Assembly: GCF_000308595.1 (NCBI RefSeq)
Contig: NZ_BAGA01000140.1
Span: forward strand, 1 to 33,095
DNA from: Nocardia higoensis NBRC 100133
Lineage (GTDB): Bacteria > Actinomycetota > Actinomycetes > Mycobacteriales > Mycobacteriaceae
Length of the DNA stretch: 33,095 bases
Direction: 5' to 3'
Positions 8,831-16,570 of this stretch are shown piece after piece. Numbering within the stretch: the stretch's first letter is position 1; each line of letters starts with the position of its first letter. The position numbers and the translations under genes are program-made. The notes below the pieces were generated by a model. It was given only the letters and a program-made list of their open reading frames with translations. It made no database searches and had not been told where the DNA came from.

Positions 8831-8857
8831 ATAGCAAGATATAGCATCTGCTGCTAT
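8831..8857. promoter_or_regulatory. repeat cluster, likely operator of the toxin-antitoxin pair
   Basis: ATAGCA occurs at 8831-8836 and 8841-8846 as direct repeats and TGCTAT at 8852-8857 as an inverted copy, ending nine bases before the antitoxin ATG. The position and dyad suggest autorepression by the antitoxin or the complex, as is usual in these systems. Confidence 0.5.
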
Positions 8858-8866
8858 CCTCATGTC

Positions 8867-9121
8867 ATGACGAGGATGATCACCCAGGCCGAACTGCGTA
8901 ACGGGAGCGCCGGGGTCATGGATCAGCTCGAGGCAGGCGAGGATTTCGTCATCACCCGCAACGGACGGCCGGTCGGCGAACTACGGCCGATCACCCCCCG
9001 GCGCGATGCGACGATCGCCGAACTCAAGTCCCGCCTCGCCCGCTTTTCCGAGATGAGCGAAGGCGCACAGGAACGGGCGGAGATCGACGCCGCGTTCGGC
9101 GCGGACCGGCTCGATGACTGA
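8867..9121 (+). CDS. type II antitoxin, Phd/YefM (VapB) family
   Basis: An 84-residue small antitoxin. ITQAELRNGSAGVMDQLEAGEDFVITRNGRPVGEL is the typical Phd/YefM DNA-binding fold (ELRN...V...L..GE...IT.NG.PV..L). The acidic, probably flexible C-terminus would wrap the toxin. Start at ATG 8867, after the repeat cluster. It overlaps the PIN-domain toxin gene by eight bases, so the two are one transcription and translation unit. Confidence 0.9.
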   Translation: MTRMITQAELRNGSAGVMDQLEAGEDFVITRNGRPVGELRPITPRRDATIAELKSRLARFSEMSEGAQERAEIDAAFGADRLDD

Positions 9122-9530
9122 TCGGCCCTCGAGCCGGTTCCCCGTCGGCATGCTCGACACATGCGTCCTCATCGACATCAACACGATCGACGCCGCGGTT
9201 CTGCCGGTGCGCGCTGAGATCAGCGCGATCACCGTGGCTGAACTGGGTCTGGGAATCGCACTGGCCACGACCCCCGAGCAACTCGCACTCCGGACCGAGC
9301 GGATGCTGGAAGTGGAGCACAGTTTCGATCCGCTGCCGTTCACCCCCGCGGCGGCACGACGCTTCACATCGATGGCAAAGCTCGTTGCGGCCTCCGAGCG
9401 GAGCCCGAAGCCACGCAAAGCGGATCTCATGATCGCGGCTGTGGCATCGGTGAACGATCTCCCGCTGTTCACCCGAAACGCGGTCGATTTCCGAGGGATC
9501 GAGAAGCTGCTGACGGTGGTCCCGGTCTGA
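9114..9530 (+). CDS. vapC: type II toxin, PIN-domain ribonuclease (VapC family)
   Basis: A 138-residue PIN-domain nuclease expected to cleave RNA when free of its antitoxin. Acidic active-site positions are visible: Asp in MLDTCVLID, Glu in VAELGLG, Asp in KADLMIAA, and the terminal TRNAVDF. The domain is full length, so the pair looks functional. It converges on the phosphotransferase gene 18 bases later. Confidence 0.92.
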   Translation: MTDRPSSRFPVGMLDTCVLIDINTIDAAVLPVRAEISAITVAELGLGIALATTPEQLALRTERMLEVEHSFDPLPFTPAAARRFTSMAKLVAASERSPKPRKADLMIAAVASVNDLPLFTRNAVDFRGIEKLLTVVPV

Positions 9531-9548
9531 GGCTTCGCACCCGGTCGA

Positions 9549-10577
9549 TCAGCGCGACTTTCCGGTGGTGAGGATGCGGCGGGCCAGTTCGGCCAGCTCG
9601 GCCGGTCGCCGCACGAGTTCGTCGAGGTCGACATCCTGATCCCCCATGGCGCCCGCCCGGAAGCGGGCGAGGATCCCCTCGGAGATGGCCGCGAGCTTCC
9701 ACACCGCGAAGGCGTGGTGGTAGTCGAGGTCGGCGACATCGCGGCCGGTGCGTTCGACATAGCGGGCGACGACGGCGTCGACATCGAGGAATCCGTCACT
9801 CGGGTCCGGTGACCAGCCGAACACCTCGGCCGAGGCCCAGGAGGCGACGAGCCAGCCGAGGTCGGCCATGACATCGCCGATCGTCCACAGCTCCCAGTCG
9901 AGCACCGCCCGCAGTTGCCCGTCGTCGCCGATCAGCAGATTGCCCGGACGGAAGTCGCCGTGCACGACGCCGGTCCAGCGTTCCGGCGGCACCGCACGCG
10001 AGAGCAGTCGGTGCACATCCCGGATCGGCCCGGACTCGATGCCGCCCGCGGAGAGCTGCCGCTGCCAGCGGTGCAGTTGACGCTCCAGATAGCTGCCGGT
10101 TCGGCGTTGGGCGGCCAAGGGCCCGGTCGTGATGTCGACGGCGTGGATCGCGGCGAGCGTGTCGACGATCTGCTCCGAAGCGACCACCCGACGATCCCGT
10201 GGCAGCGCGGCGACGGACGCGGGACCGTCCAGCACGACGCCGTCGACATACGTCATCACGTAGAAATCCGCCCCCGTCACCGCGCGATCGGTGCAGCAGC
10301 CGACGACCGGCGGCACCGGAACCGCTGTCTCGGCGAGCAGCTCGAGTATCCGGTGTTCCCGGACCACATCGTGCGCGGAGGCGAGCACCGCGCCCGTCGG
10401 CGGGCGCCGCAGCACCCACCGGGCGTGCTTCGCGTCACGAACCCGGTACGTCAGATTCGACCTGCCGCCGGTGATGAGCTCGAACCGCAACGGCGGGGTC
10501 ACCTCCGGCACATGCTCGACGAACCACGCTGTGACCGCGCCTTCATCGACACCCGCCGGACCGGAGCCCGGGGTCAT
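9549..10577 (-). CDS. phosphotransferase, APH/ACAD10-like kinase family
   Basis: A 342-residue protein with an aminoglycoside-phosphotransferase (choline-kinase-like) fold. ITGGRSNLTYRV is the nucleotide-binding loop, VVHGDFRPGNLLI carries the catalytic Asp and Asn, and VLDWELWTIGD is the metal-binding DxE/DFG-like motif. This actinobacterial group, often near acyl-CoA dehydrogenases, is commonly annotated as resembling ACAD10/11 kinase domains, so a hydroxyacyl-CoA or small-molecule substrate is as likely as an antibiotic. ATG 10577 is chosen; the frame remains open to 10847 but that extension has no recognisable domain and poor composition. Confidence 0.85.
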   Translation of the reverse strand: MTPGSGPAGVDEGAVTAWFVEHVPEVTPPLRFELITGGRSNLTYRVRDAKHARWVLRRPPTGAVLASAHDVVREHRILELLAETAVPVPPVVGCCTDRAVTGADFYVMTYVDGVVLDGPASVAALPRDRRVVASEQIVDTLAAIHAVDITTGPLAAQRRTGSYLERQLHRWQRQLSAGGIESGPIRDVHRLLSRAVPPERWTGVVHGDFRPGNLLIGDDGQLRAVLDWELWTIGDVMADLGWLVASWASAEVFGWSPDPSDGFLDVDAVVARYVERTGRDVADLDYHHAFAVWKLAAISEGILARFRAGAMGDQDVDLDELVRRPAELAELARRILTTGKSR

Positions 10578-11005
10578 CGCCGCCGCCCCACACGAGCACC
10601 CGGCCTCGGGCCTCGGCCGGACCTGTCCGCGATCCCCAGTGCGTGAGGCCACGGCGAACGGGACGGCCGGTGCGGCGACCGGCTCTGCGCGAGATATCGC
10701 GGCGGACAGGGCGACGGCGGGAAGTCCATACGGGGAATCGTGGCAGATGCCCTGATCTCGGAACAGGGCTCCGACACCGTTGGCGAGGCCGACCCCGGAC
10801 GGGTTCGGGCCCCGCCGGTCGGGCGGTGTCGGCAAGGCTTTGCCCACCGCCGAGCGCGGCTATACCCGTTCCGCCACCTCCGATATCGCGAAACCTGGTT
10901 CACTTGACCCGCTCTCGCGTGGTTGTCGGCGTAATCCGTTCCCCCGCAGAAGTTTTACCATTGAAACGCCGCGCGCGGATTTGCCGCCGAGTAACTTGAT
11001 CGACC
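10578..11005. other. intergenic region, no supported gene
   Basis: This 428-base gap lies between the divergent phosphotransferase and Rpn genes. All six frames give only Pro/Arg/Ser-rich, unlikely translations. I see no convincing hairpin, repeat or RNA gene. It must hold the promoters of both flanking genes. Confidence 0.6.
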
Positions 11006-12001
11006 ATGTCCGTCGCACGGTCCAACCCGCACGATGCGCTCTTCCGACGAATCATGTCCCGCCCCGCCGACGCCGCCGGCGAACTGCGTCACGTCCTACC
11101 CGAAACCGTTGCCGCACGCATGGATTGGGACGGCCTGATGTTGGAGTCCGGCAGCTTCGTCTCACCGCAGCTGAAGTCCCGCTACAGCGACCTGCTCTTC
11201 CGCACCCGCCTCGACGCCCGCGACACCTACATCTACCTGCTGGTCGAGCACCAGAGCCGTCCCGACCGGTTCATGCCCCTGCGCATGACCGAATACCTGG
11301 TCGCCATCTGGAACCGCTACCTGCACCAGAACCCGGATACGACGACCCTGCCCGCGATCGTCCCGATCGTCATCCACAGCGGTCCCCACAGCAGGCACTG
11401 GAACACCCCTACCGAACTGTTCGACCTCATCGACCTCGACACCGACACCCGTGCCACCCTCAGCGATCATCTCCCCCACCTGCGGCTGATCCTCGACGAC
11501 CTCACCACCGTCGACCTGCCGACCCTGCGGGCGCGTCCTCTCACCCCGGCCACCCGCGTCATGCTCGCGCTGCACAAGATCACCGCGGGAAACCGGAACC
11601 TCGGTACCGACCTGCTTCCTCTGGTACCCGACATCCGAGCACTCGCCGACGCCCCCGGCGGCTCCGACGACCTGATCTGCGTAATGACCTATATTCTTTT
11701 TGTGGGCGAGACCAGCGAAGACGACCTGGGCCCGGTGATCGATCAACTCGGCCCACGTGCCAAGGAGGCCATCGTGACCACTGCCGAACGACTCCGCGCA
11801 GAGGGCTGGGAAAAAGGCCGGAACGAAGGCCGGAACGAGGAACGGGCGGCCAATCTGACCGAACTGTTGTCCATCAAGTTCGGTGCGCTTCCGGTCGACG
11901 TCAACGCCCGGATCGCCGCCGCCGACGCCGCCACACTGCACATCTGGCTCCGACGAGTGCTGTCAGCCGCAACCCTGGATGAAGTCTTCGACCAGATCTG
12001 A
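11006..12001 (+). CDS. Rpn-family recombination-promoting nuclease (YhgA-like)
   Basis: A 331-residue PD-(D/E)xK nuclease of the Rpn/transposase_31 type. The N-terminus NPHDALFRRIM is the family's opening motif. Active-site candidates are Asp62 (SDLLF) and Glu81-x-Gln83 (LVEHQS). The body carries the conserved LPAIVPIVIHSGPHSRHW. The C-terminal GWEKGRNEGRNEERAANLTELLSIKFG matches the variable tail of Rpn proteins. Members cleave DNA non-specifically and raise recA-independent recombination; they are also discussed as phage-defence factors. No strong ribosome site is seen before the ATG. Confidence 0.88.
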   Translation: MSVARSNPHDALFRRIMSRPADAAGELRHVLPETVAARMDWDGLMLESGSFVSPQLKSRYSDLLFRTRLDARDTYIYLLVEHQSRPDRFMPLRMTEYLVAIWNRYLHQNPDTTTLPAIVPIVIHSGPHSRHWNTPTELFDLIDLDTDTRATLSDHLPHLRLILDDLTTVDLPTLRARPLTPATRVMLALHKITAGNRNLGTDLLPLVPDIRALADAPGGSDDLICVMTYILFVGETSEDDLGPVIDQLGPRAKEAIVTTAERLRAEGWEKGRNEGRNEERAANLTELLSIKFGALPVDVNARIAAADAATLHIWLRRVLSAATLDEVFDQI

Positions 12002-12077
12002 CACCGAAGACCAGCGCTACTCACTGGCGGCGGGGGTCGACGGCGTGCTGAGCATCGGCGCCCCGCTGCCAGGAGCT

Positions 12078-13418
12078 TCAGCGCAACGACCTCGGTATCC
12101 CGGCGACGACGAGCGTCACCGACTCCGAGGCCGCAGCCACCCGGGTATTCACCATTCCCAACAGGTCCCGGAACAGCCTGCCCGAGGCGGAGGCGGGCAC
12201 CACCCCGCTGCCGACCTCGTTGCTCACCGCCACCACGGGCACCTCGCACACGCGCCACGCCGCTACGAGATCGTCGATGTCCGCGTGCACGGGCGCGAGA
12301 TCGGCTCCCTCCCAGACCTTGTGGGCGTCCAGGCGAGCGGTGAGCCAGGTGCCGAGGCAGTCGACGAGCACGGGCCGGTCGGCGGTGGCGAGAGCTGTTG
12401 CCACGTCATCGGTTTCGAGGGTGACCCAGGAGGCGGGGCGGCGTTCGCGGTGCAGGGCCACGCGCTGCGCCCATTCGGCATCGCCGTCGCGGGTGCCGCC
12501 GGTGGCCACGTAGGTCACGGCGGGGTGCGCGGCGAGCAGGTCTTCGGCGTGGCGGGACTTGCCGGAGCGCACGCCGCCGAGCACGAGGGTCCGGTGCGCG
12601 GCGGGAGGCGTGGCGGGCCCCGCGTGCACCACCTCGCCGTCGCGGCCCGGCCTGGCTCCGTGGGTTCGCAATCGTCGCTCCAGTTCGTCGAGGGGCGGGT
12701 TGTGGTGGCCCAGGTGTACCGCGATCACGTCGGTCGTCTCGGTCACGGCCGCCGCCTCGCGCAATCCGCCCACGAAGTCACCGAATTCGTGGAGACCGAG
12801 GTGCTGGTCGGACAGATCGGAGCGATCGCCGAAGGTCTCCTCGACGAAGACCGCGTCATAGGCGGCGTGGCGTACCGCGTCGAACCACTCGGCGGGCCAC
12901 GGACCGGTGTCGCAGGCCCAGAGCACGCGCCCGCCGTCCGGGCCGGCGAGGTCGTAGAGGACGGTGTCGCCGTCGCGGAACACCCGGTGCCGGGCGGGCA
13001 GGACGGTGACCTCGTAGTTTCCGGCCGTGACGCGGTCGCCGGGGCAGACGGGGGTGAATCGCACCGGATCGTCCGGGCCCACCCAGGGGCGGCAGGCGTC
13101 GAGCGCGTCGGCGGGGCCGATCACGTCGAGTTCGTGGCCGGTGTCGATCCAGGATCGGAACAGCAGGGCCTGCGGTCCGAGGTGGTCGGGGTGGGCGTGG
13201 GTGAGCAGGATGTGGCGGACATCGGCGAGCGTGCGGCCGAGGCGGACGGCGGCGCGGGGGGCTTCGGGACCGCAGTCGAGCAGGAGGACGTCGTCGACGA
13301 GGGCGGCGGTCTGGCCGCGGATCTGTGCGCGCGCGGCGGCGTCGCGGCACGATGCGCAGCGGCAGAAGGGGGACGGCCACCCGTCGGCCGCTCCGGTGCC
13401 GAGCAGGACGATTTCCAT
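12078..13418 (-). CDS. cobU: PhnP-like metallo-beta-lactamase domain fused to CobU
   Basis: A 446-residue two-domain protein. Residues 1 to about 265 form a metallo-beta-lactamase-fold domain: metal-binding H74-x-H76-x-D78-H79 (THAHPDH) and an N-terminal Cys19-x-Cys21-x-x-Cys24, like the structural zinc site of the phosphodiesterase PhnP. Residues about 276-446 are CobU, the adenosylcobinamide kinase/guanylyltransferase: P-loop GGVRSGKS 281-288, the nucleotide-accepting His region RVALHRERRP, and VSNEVGSGVVP. CobU activates cobinamide in B12 nucleotide-loop assembly and salvage. The job of the first domain is unknown. Last gene of the riboswitch-controlled B12 uptake operon, overlapping the ATPase gene by one base (TGATG). 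Confidence 0.9.
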   Translation of the reverse strand: MEIVLLGTGAADGWPSPFCRCASCRDAAARAQIRGQTAALVDDVLLLDCGPEAPRAAVRLGRTLADVRHILLTHAHPDHLGPQALLFRSWIDTGHELDVIGPADALDACRPWVGPDDPVRFTPVCPGDRVTAGNYEVTVLPARHRVFRDGDTVLYDLAGPDGGRVLWACDTGPWPAEWFDAVRHAAYDAVFVEETFGDRSDLSDQHLGLHEFGDFVGGLREAAAVTETTDVIAVHLGHHNPPLDELERRLRTHGARPGRDGEVVHAGPATPPAAHRTLVLGGVRSGKSRHAEDLLAAHPAVTYVATGGTRDGDAEWAQRVALHRERRPASWVTLETDDVATALATADRPVLVDCLGTWLTARLDAHKVWEGADLAPVHADIDDLVAAWRVCEVPVVAVSNEVGSGVVPASASGRLFRDLLGMVNTRVAAASESVTLVVAGIPRSLR

Positions 13419-14308
13419 CAGCGTGACTCCGTTCCTTCGAGCCCGGTCTCGTCGGGCCCGACCGCTTCCGGCGAAGACACACCGGAAGATGTTGCGGCAG
13501 AAGATGTTGCGGCCTCGGCAGGTCTTTCGCGCAGGGGCAACACCGCGCGGCCGTCGGGGCGGTCGAGCACTTCGACGCGCGCGCCGTAGACCTCGGCGAT
13601 GCGGTCGACCGTCAGCACGTCGGCGGGCGGCCCATCGGTGACGATGCGGCCATGGTCCAGCAGGACGAGACGTTCGCCGTACTGGGCGGCCGAGGTCAGG
13701 TCGTGCATGGCGGCGATGACCGTCAGCTCCCCTTCCCGGCGCATGGAATCGACCAGGTCGAGCACCTGTTGCTGGTGGCCGATGTCGAGGGCGCTGGTGG
13801 GTTCGTCGAGCAGCAGCACCCGGGGTTGCTGGGCCAGCGCCCGGGCCAGCACCACCCGTTGCAGTTCTCCCCCGGAGAGTTCGGTGGCCGGGCGGGCAAC
13901 GAGATCCTCGAGCTCCAGACGCGCCACGACCCGGTCGACGATCTCGCGGTCGCGCCGGGTTTCGCCGCCGAATCGGGCGATGTGCGGGGTGCGGCCGAGG
14001 TGGACGAGTTCGCGTACCGTGACGCCTTCGGGCACCACCGGACGTTGCGGCATGAGCGCGACCGCGCGGGCCGTGGCGCGGCGGGACGATCGGCTCGGCA
14101 GCACGCCGGCGACCCGAATCGCGCCCGAGGCGGGCACGAGTCCGGCGAGCGCGTGCAGCAGGGTGGTCTTGCCCGAGCCGTTGGGGCCGACCAGCGAGAC
14201 CCACGCGCCCGCGGCGACCACCAGGTCGATGTCGTGCAGTACCTCGATGCCGCCACGCTCGGCGCCGACCCGTTCACAGATCACCGCGGGTTCCACGATC
14301 GACGTCAC
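13418..14308 (-). CDS. btuD: ABC transporter ATP-binding protein, vitamin B12/siderophore type
   Basis: A 296-residue ATPase of the BtuD/FecE family that powers import. Walker A is GPNGSGKTT, the signature is LSGGELQRV, Walker B is VLLLDEPTSALD, and the switch His is in AAMHDL. The GTG start at 14308 overlaps the permease stop as GTGA. A ~30-residue Ala/Ser/Glu-rich C-terminal tail is dispensable-looking. Because a cobalamin riboswitch heads the operon and CobU follows, the substrate is most likely cobalamin or cobinamide rather than a siderophore. Confidence 0.92.
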   Translation of the reverse strand: MTSIVEPAVICERVGAERGGIEVLHDIDLVVAAGAWVSLVGPNGSGKTTLLHALAGLVPASGAIRVAGVLPSRSSRRATARAVALMPQRPVVPEGVTVRELVHLGRTPHIARFGGETRRDREIVDRVVARLELEDLVARPATELSGGELQRVVLARALAQQPRVLLLDEPTSALDIGHQQQVLDLVDSMRREGELTVIAAMHDLTSAAQYGERLVLLDHGRIVTDGPPADVLTVDRIAEVYGARVEVLDRPDGRAVLPLRERPAEAATSSAATSSGVSSPEAVGPDETGLEGTESR

Positions 14309-15333
14309 GACACACCTCGGCTCCGCCGGAGAACCAGCAGGAAGAACGGCGCGCCGACGGCAGCGGTCACCACGCCGATCGGCAGTTCGGCCGGTGACAT
14401 GACGGTCCGGGCGATCACATCGGCGAGCACCAGGAATGCGGCGCCGATGGTCAGCGACAGCGGCAGCAGCAAACGATGGCCGGGTCCGACGAGCAGCCGG
14501 ACGGCATGCGGCACGACGATGCCGACGAAACCGATCAGCCCCGCCGCCGAGACCACGGCGGCGGTGCCGAGCGTGGCGACGCAGACCAGCACCAGCCGTA
14601 CCCGCGCCGGGTGGACGCCCAGGCTCGCGGCCTCCACATCGCCGACCGCCATCACATCGAGGGTGCGCCGATGCAGCGCGATGATCGTGGCGGTGACCAG
14701 CACATAGGGCAGCACCACCAGCACCTCGGACCAGCCGTCGGTGGAGAGTCTGCCGAGCATCCACGAGTAGACCTGCCGAAGGGTGTCGTCGTGGAGTTGC
14801 ATGAAGAAGGTCTGGATCGCGTTGGCGAACGCGGCCACCGCCACTCCGGCCAAGATGATGACCACCTCCGACCGGACGCCGCCGACCGTGCGGCCCAGGG
14901 TGTAGGTCGCGCCGACGGCGAGCAGCCCGCCCGCGAAGGCCGCGACGGGCACACCGGCGAAACCGACCGCCCCGCCGAAGACGATCGCGAGTGTCGCGCC
15001 CAGGCCGGCGCCGCTGGAGACGCCGAGCAGGTAGGGATCGGCCAGCGGATTGCGGAAGACGCCCTGGTAGGCGGCTCCGGCGATGGCGAGCATCGCGCCG
15101 ACCAGTACGCCGAGGACCGTGCGCGGCATCCTGATGTCCCAGAGGATGGCCTGCTGCCGCGTGGAGAGCCCGGACTCGACATCCACGAACGGCAGTCCGT
15201 CGGCCATGTCGAGCAGGACGCCGCGCGGGGTCAGCCCCGCGGGCCCGACGAGGATGCTCACGAACACGGCGACGAGCAGCGCGAGCACCGCGCCGGTCAC
15301 CACCAGCGCGCGGCGGCGTGGCGAGGTGATCAA
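14305..15333 (-). CDS. btuC: ABC transporter permease, BtuC/FecCD family
   Basis: A 342-residue polytopic inner-membrane permease with about ten predicted hydrophobic segments. It contains the family signatures RMPRTVLGVLVGAMLAIAGAAYQGVFRNPLADPYLLGVSSGA and the cytoplasmic coupling region ASLGVHPARVR, followed by GLIGFVGIVVPHAVRLLVG. The TTG start at 15333 overlaps the stop of the binding-protein gene as TTGA; the longer open frame upstream belongs to that gene's antiphase. It forms the membrane channel for the ATPase encoded next. Confidence 0.92.
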   Translation of the reverse strand: MITSPRRRALVVTGAVLALLVAVFVSILVGPAGLTPRGVLLDMADGLPFVDVESGLSTRQQAILWDIRMPRTVLGVLVGAMLAIAGAAYQGVFRNPLADPYLLGVSSGAGLGATLAIVFGGAVGFAGVPVAAFAGGLLAVGATYTLGRTVGGVRSEVVIILAGVAVAAFANAIQTFFMQLHDDTLRQVYSWMLGRLSTDGWSEVLVVLPYVLVTATIIALHRRTLDVMAVGDVEAASLGVHPARVRLVLVCVATLGTAAVVSAAGLIGFVGIVVPHAVRLLVGPGHRLLLPLSLTIGAAFLVLADVIARTVMSPAELPIGVVTAAVGAPFFLLVLRRSRGVS

Positions 15334-16220
15334 GACGTCGGGCGGACGGCGGGAGCGGGGTTGACCAGCCGGGCGATCTCGCGCACCAGATCCACCACGC
15401 GCGGGCCCCATCGGCTGGCGATGTCCTCGTCGAGGACGTACACGTGGCCGTCGCGGACGGCGGTGAGTTCGCCCCAGCCTGGACGCTGGGCGAGGTTTTC
15501 CGGGGTGACGCCGCAGCACTGTCCGTCGGCCAGGAAGACCACGTCGGGGTTCTGTTCCAGGATGTATTCGGCCGAGAGCTGCGGGTAGCCGTTGCCGCCG
15601 GTGGCGATCGAACGCAGACCGAGCATGGCGTAGATCTCGCCGAGATAGGTGTCGTCGGTGACGGTGTAGAAGGTGTTGTCCAGCTCGTGGTAGTAGCGCA
15701 GCGGGGCGTCACGGTCGGGCAGGGTGGCGACGATCTCGGCGATCTCGGTGCGCATCCGCGCGACGAGTTCGGCGGCGTCGCCCACATGCCCGGTGGCGGC
15801 GCCGAGCTGCTCCAGCTGGGTGTAGGTGTCGTCGAGGGTGGCGGCGGCGGGCAGGACGAGCGTTTCGACGCCCGCCCGTTCCAGCCCCGCCACGAGGTCG
15901 CCGGTGTCGGCGTTCGCGACGACGAGATCGGGGTCGTAGCCGAGCACGGCCTCGACATTCGGGGTGTAGCCGGACAGCTCGGTGACCGGGACGCCTTCCG
16001 GATAGTCGGACCTGTCGTCGACCGCGACCACCTGCTCCCCCGCGCCGATGGCATAGAGCATCTCGGTGGCCGTCGGGCTCAGCGAGACGATGGCCTGCGG
16101 TTCTGCGGCCGCGTCACCGCCGTCGGTGGCGGGCGCGCTTTCGGTCGCATCACATGCGGCGATCAGCAGGACCAGTGCGCTGATCCCGGCCGCGATCAGC
16201 CGACGGGACATGAGAGGCAC
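15330..16220 (-). CDS. btuF: ABC transporter substrate-binding lipoprotein, BtuF type
   Basis: A 296-residue class III binding protein. The N-terminus has MSRRLIAAGISALVLLIAAC, a lipoprotein signal with Cys after IAA. The mature protein starts the typical fold with AIVSLSPTATEMLYAIGAG and ends in WGELTAVRDGHVYVLD. It should deliver cobalamin or cobinamide to the permease. Start: GGAGG at 16227-16231 sits six bases before the GTG at 16220; the ATG at 16226 abuts that site and the ATG at 16211 is 15 bases away, so the GTG is chosen though all give the same lipoprotein. First gene of the B12 operon. Confidence 0.88.
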   Translation of the reverse strand: MPLMSRRLIAAGISALVLLIAACDATESAPATDGGDAAAEPQAIVSLSPTATEMLYAIGAGEQVVAVDDRSDYPEGVPVTELSGYTPNVEAVLGYDPDLVVANADTGDLVAGLERAGVETLVLPAAATLDDTYTQLEQLGAATGHVGDAAELVARMRTEIAEIVATLPDRDAPLRYYHELDNTFYTVTDDTYLGEIYAMLGLRSIATGGNGYPQLSAEYILEQNPDVVFLADGQCCGVTPENLAQRPGWGELTAVRDGHVYVLDEDIASRWGPRVVDLVREIARLVNPAPAVRPTS

Positions 16221-16289
16221 AGCCATCCTCCTGACTCCGAGGACGAGAACAGCACGGCTGCCATCTCGCATCGCGGCGCCGCACCGTCC

Positions 16290-16450
16290 TTCGTCCGAGG
16301 ACCGGTACGTTTCCCGCGATGCCGGCTGACCTGACTCACCCGGCGCCATGCCGGACTCACAGTTGCGGGACAGTGCCGGATTCACACCGGCTTCACCGTG
16401 ACGCCGCGGCGCCCGGCCGGTTCGGCAGGGCATTCGCAGCGTAGTTCACC
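16290..16450 (-). promoter_or_regulatory. cobalamin riboswitch
   Basis: On the minus strand the leader reads GCCGGTGTGAATCCGGC, then ACTGTCCCGCAACTGTGAGTC, the conserved B12-box core of the cobalamin (AdoCbl) aptamer, followed by GAGTCAGG. It ends 70 bases before the binding-protein start. A nearby pairing of ACCGGTCCT with AGGACGGT (about 16285-16308) could be part of the expression platform. When B12 is abundant it is expected to switch off the uptake operon. Outer boundaries are approximate. Confidence 0.9.
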
Positions 16451-16570
16451 CCCGAAACCGACCGGCCTCGCTGTACCCCGACGTGTCCGCCCGCAATTCC
16501 CTCGGATGACGGCGATAGCCGGGCAGAATGACTCGGGCAGACCGCGCGCCACCAGAAGGGACTCCGCCGG

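Noticed and set aside
6795..8837. 680-residue open frame antisense to fadE5
   Set aside because: It is a by-product of the strong third-position G/C bias of fadE5; the translation is Gly/Val/Leu/Arg-rich with no domain, and the sense gene is certain.
11883..13589. 568-residue plus-strand frame opposite the MBL/CobU gene
   Set aside because: Shadow frame without motifs; the minus-strand protein has complete catalytic motifs in two domains.
12078..14204. A single 708-residue protein reading through the ATPase region into the MBL/CobU gene
   Set aside because: The upstream ~260 residues are an antiphase reading of the ATPase gene; the true ATG at 13418 overlaps that gene's stop.
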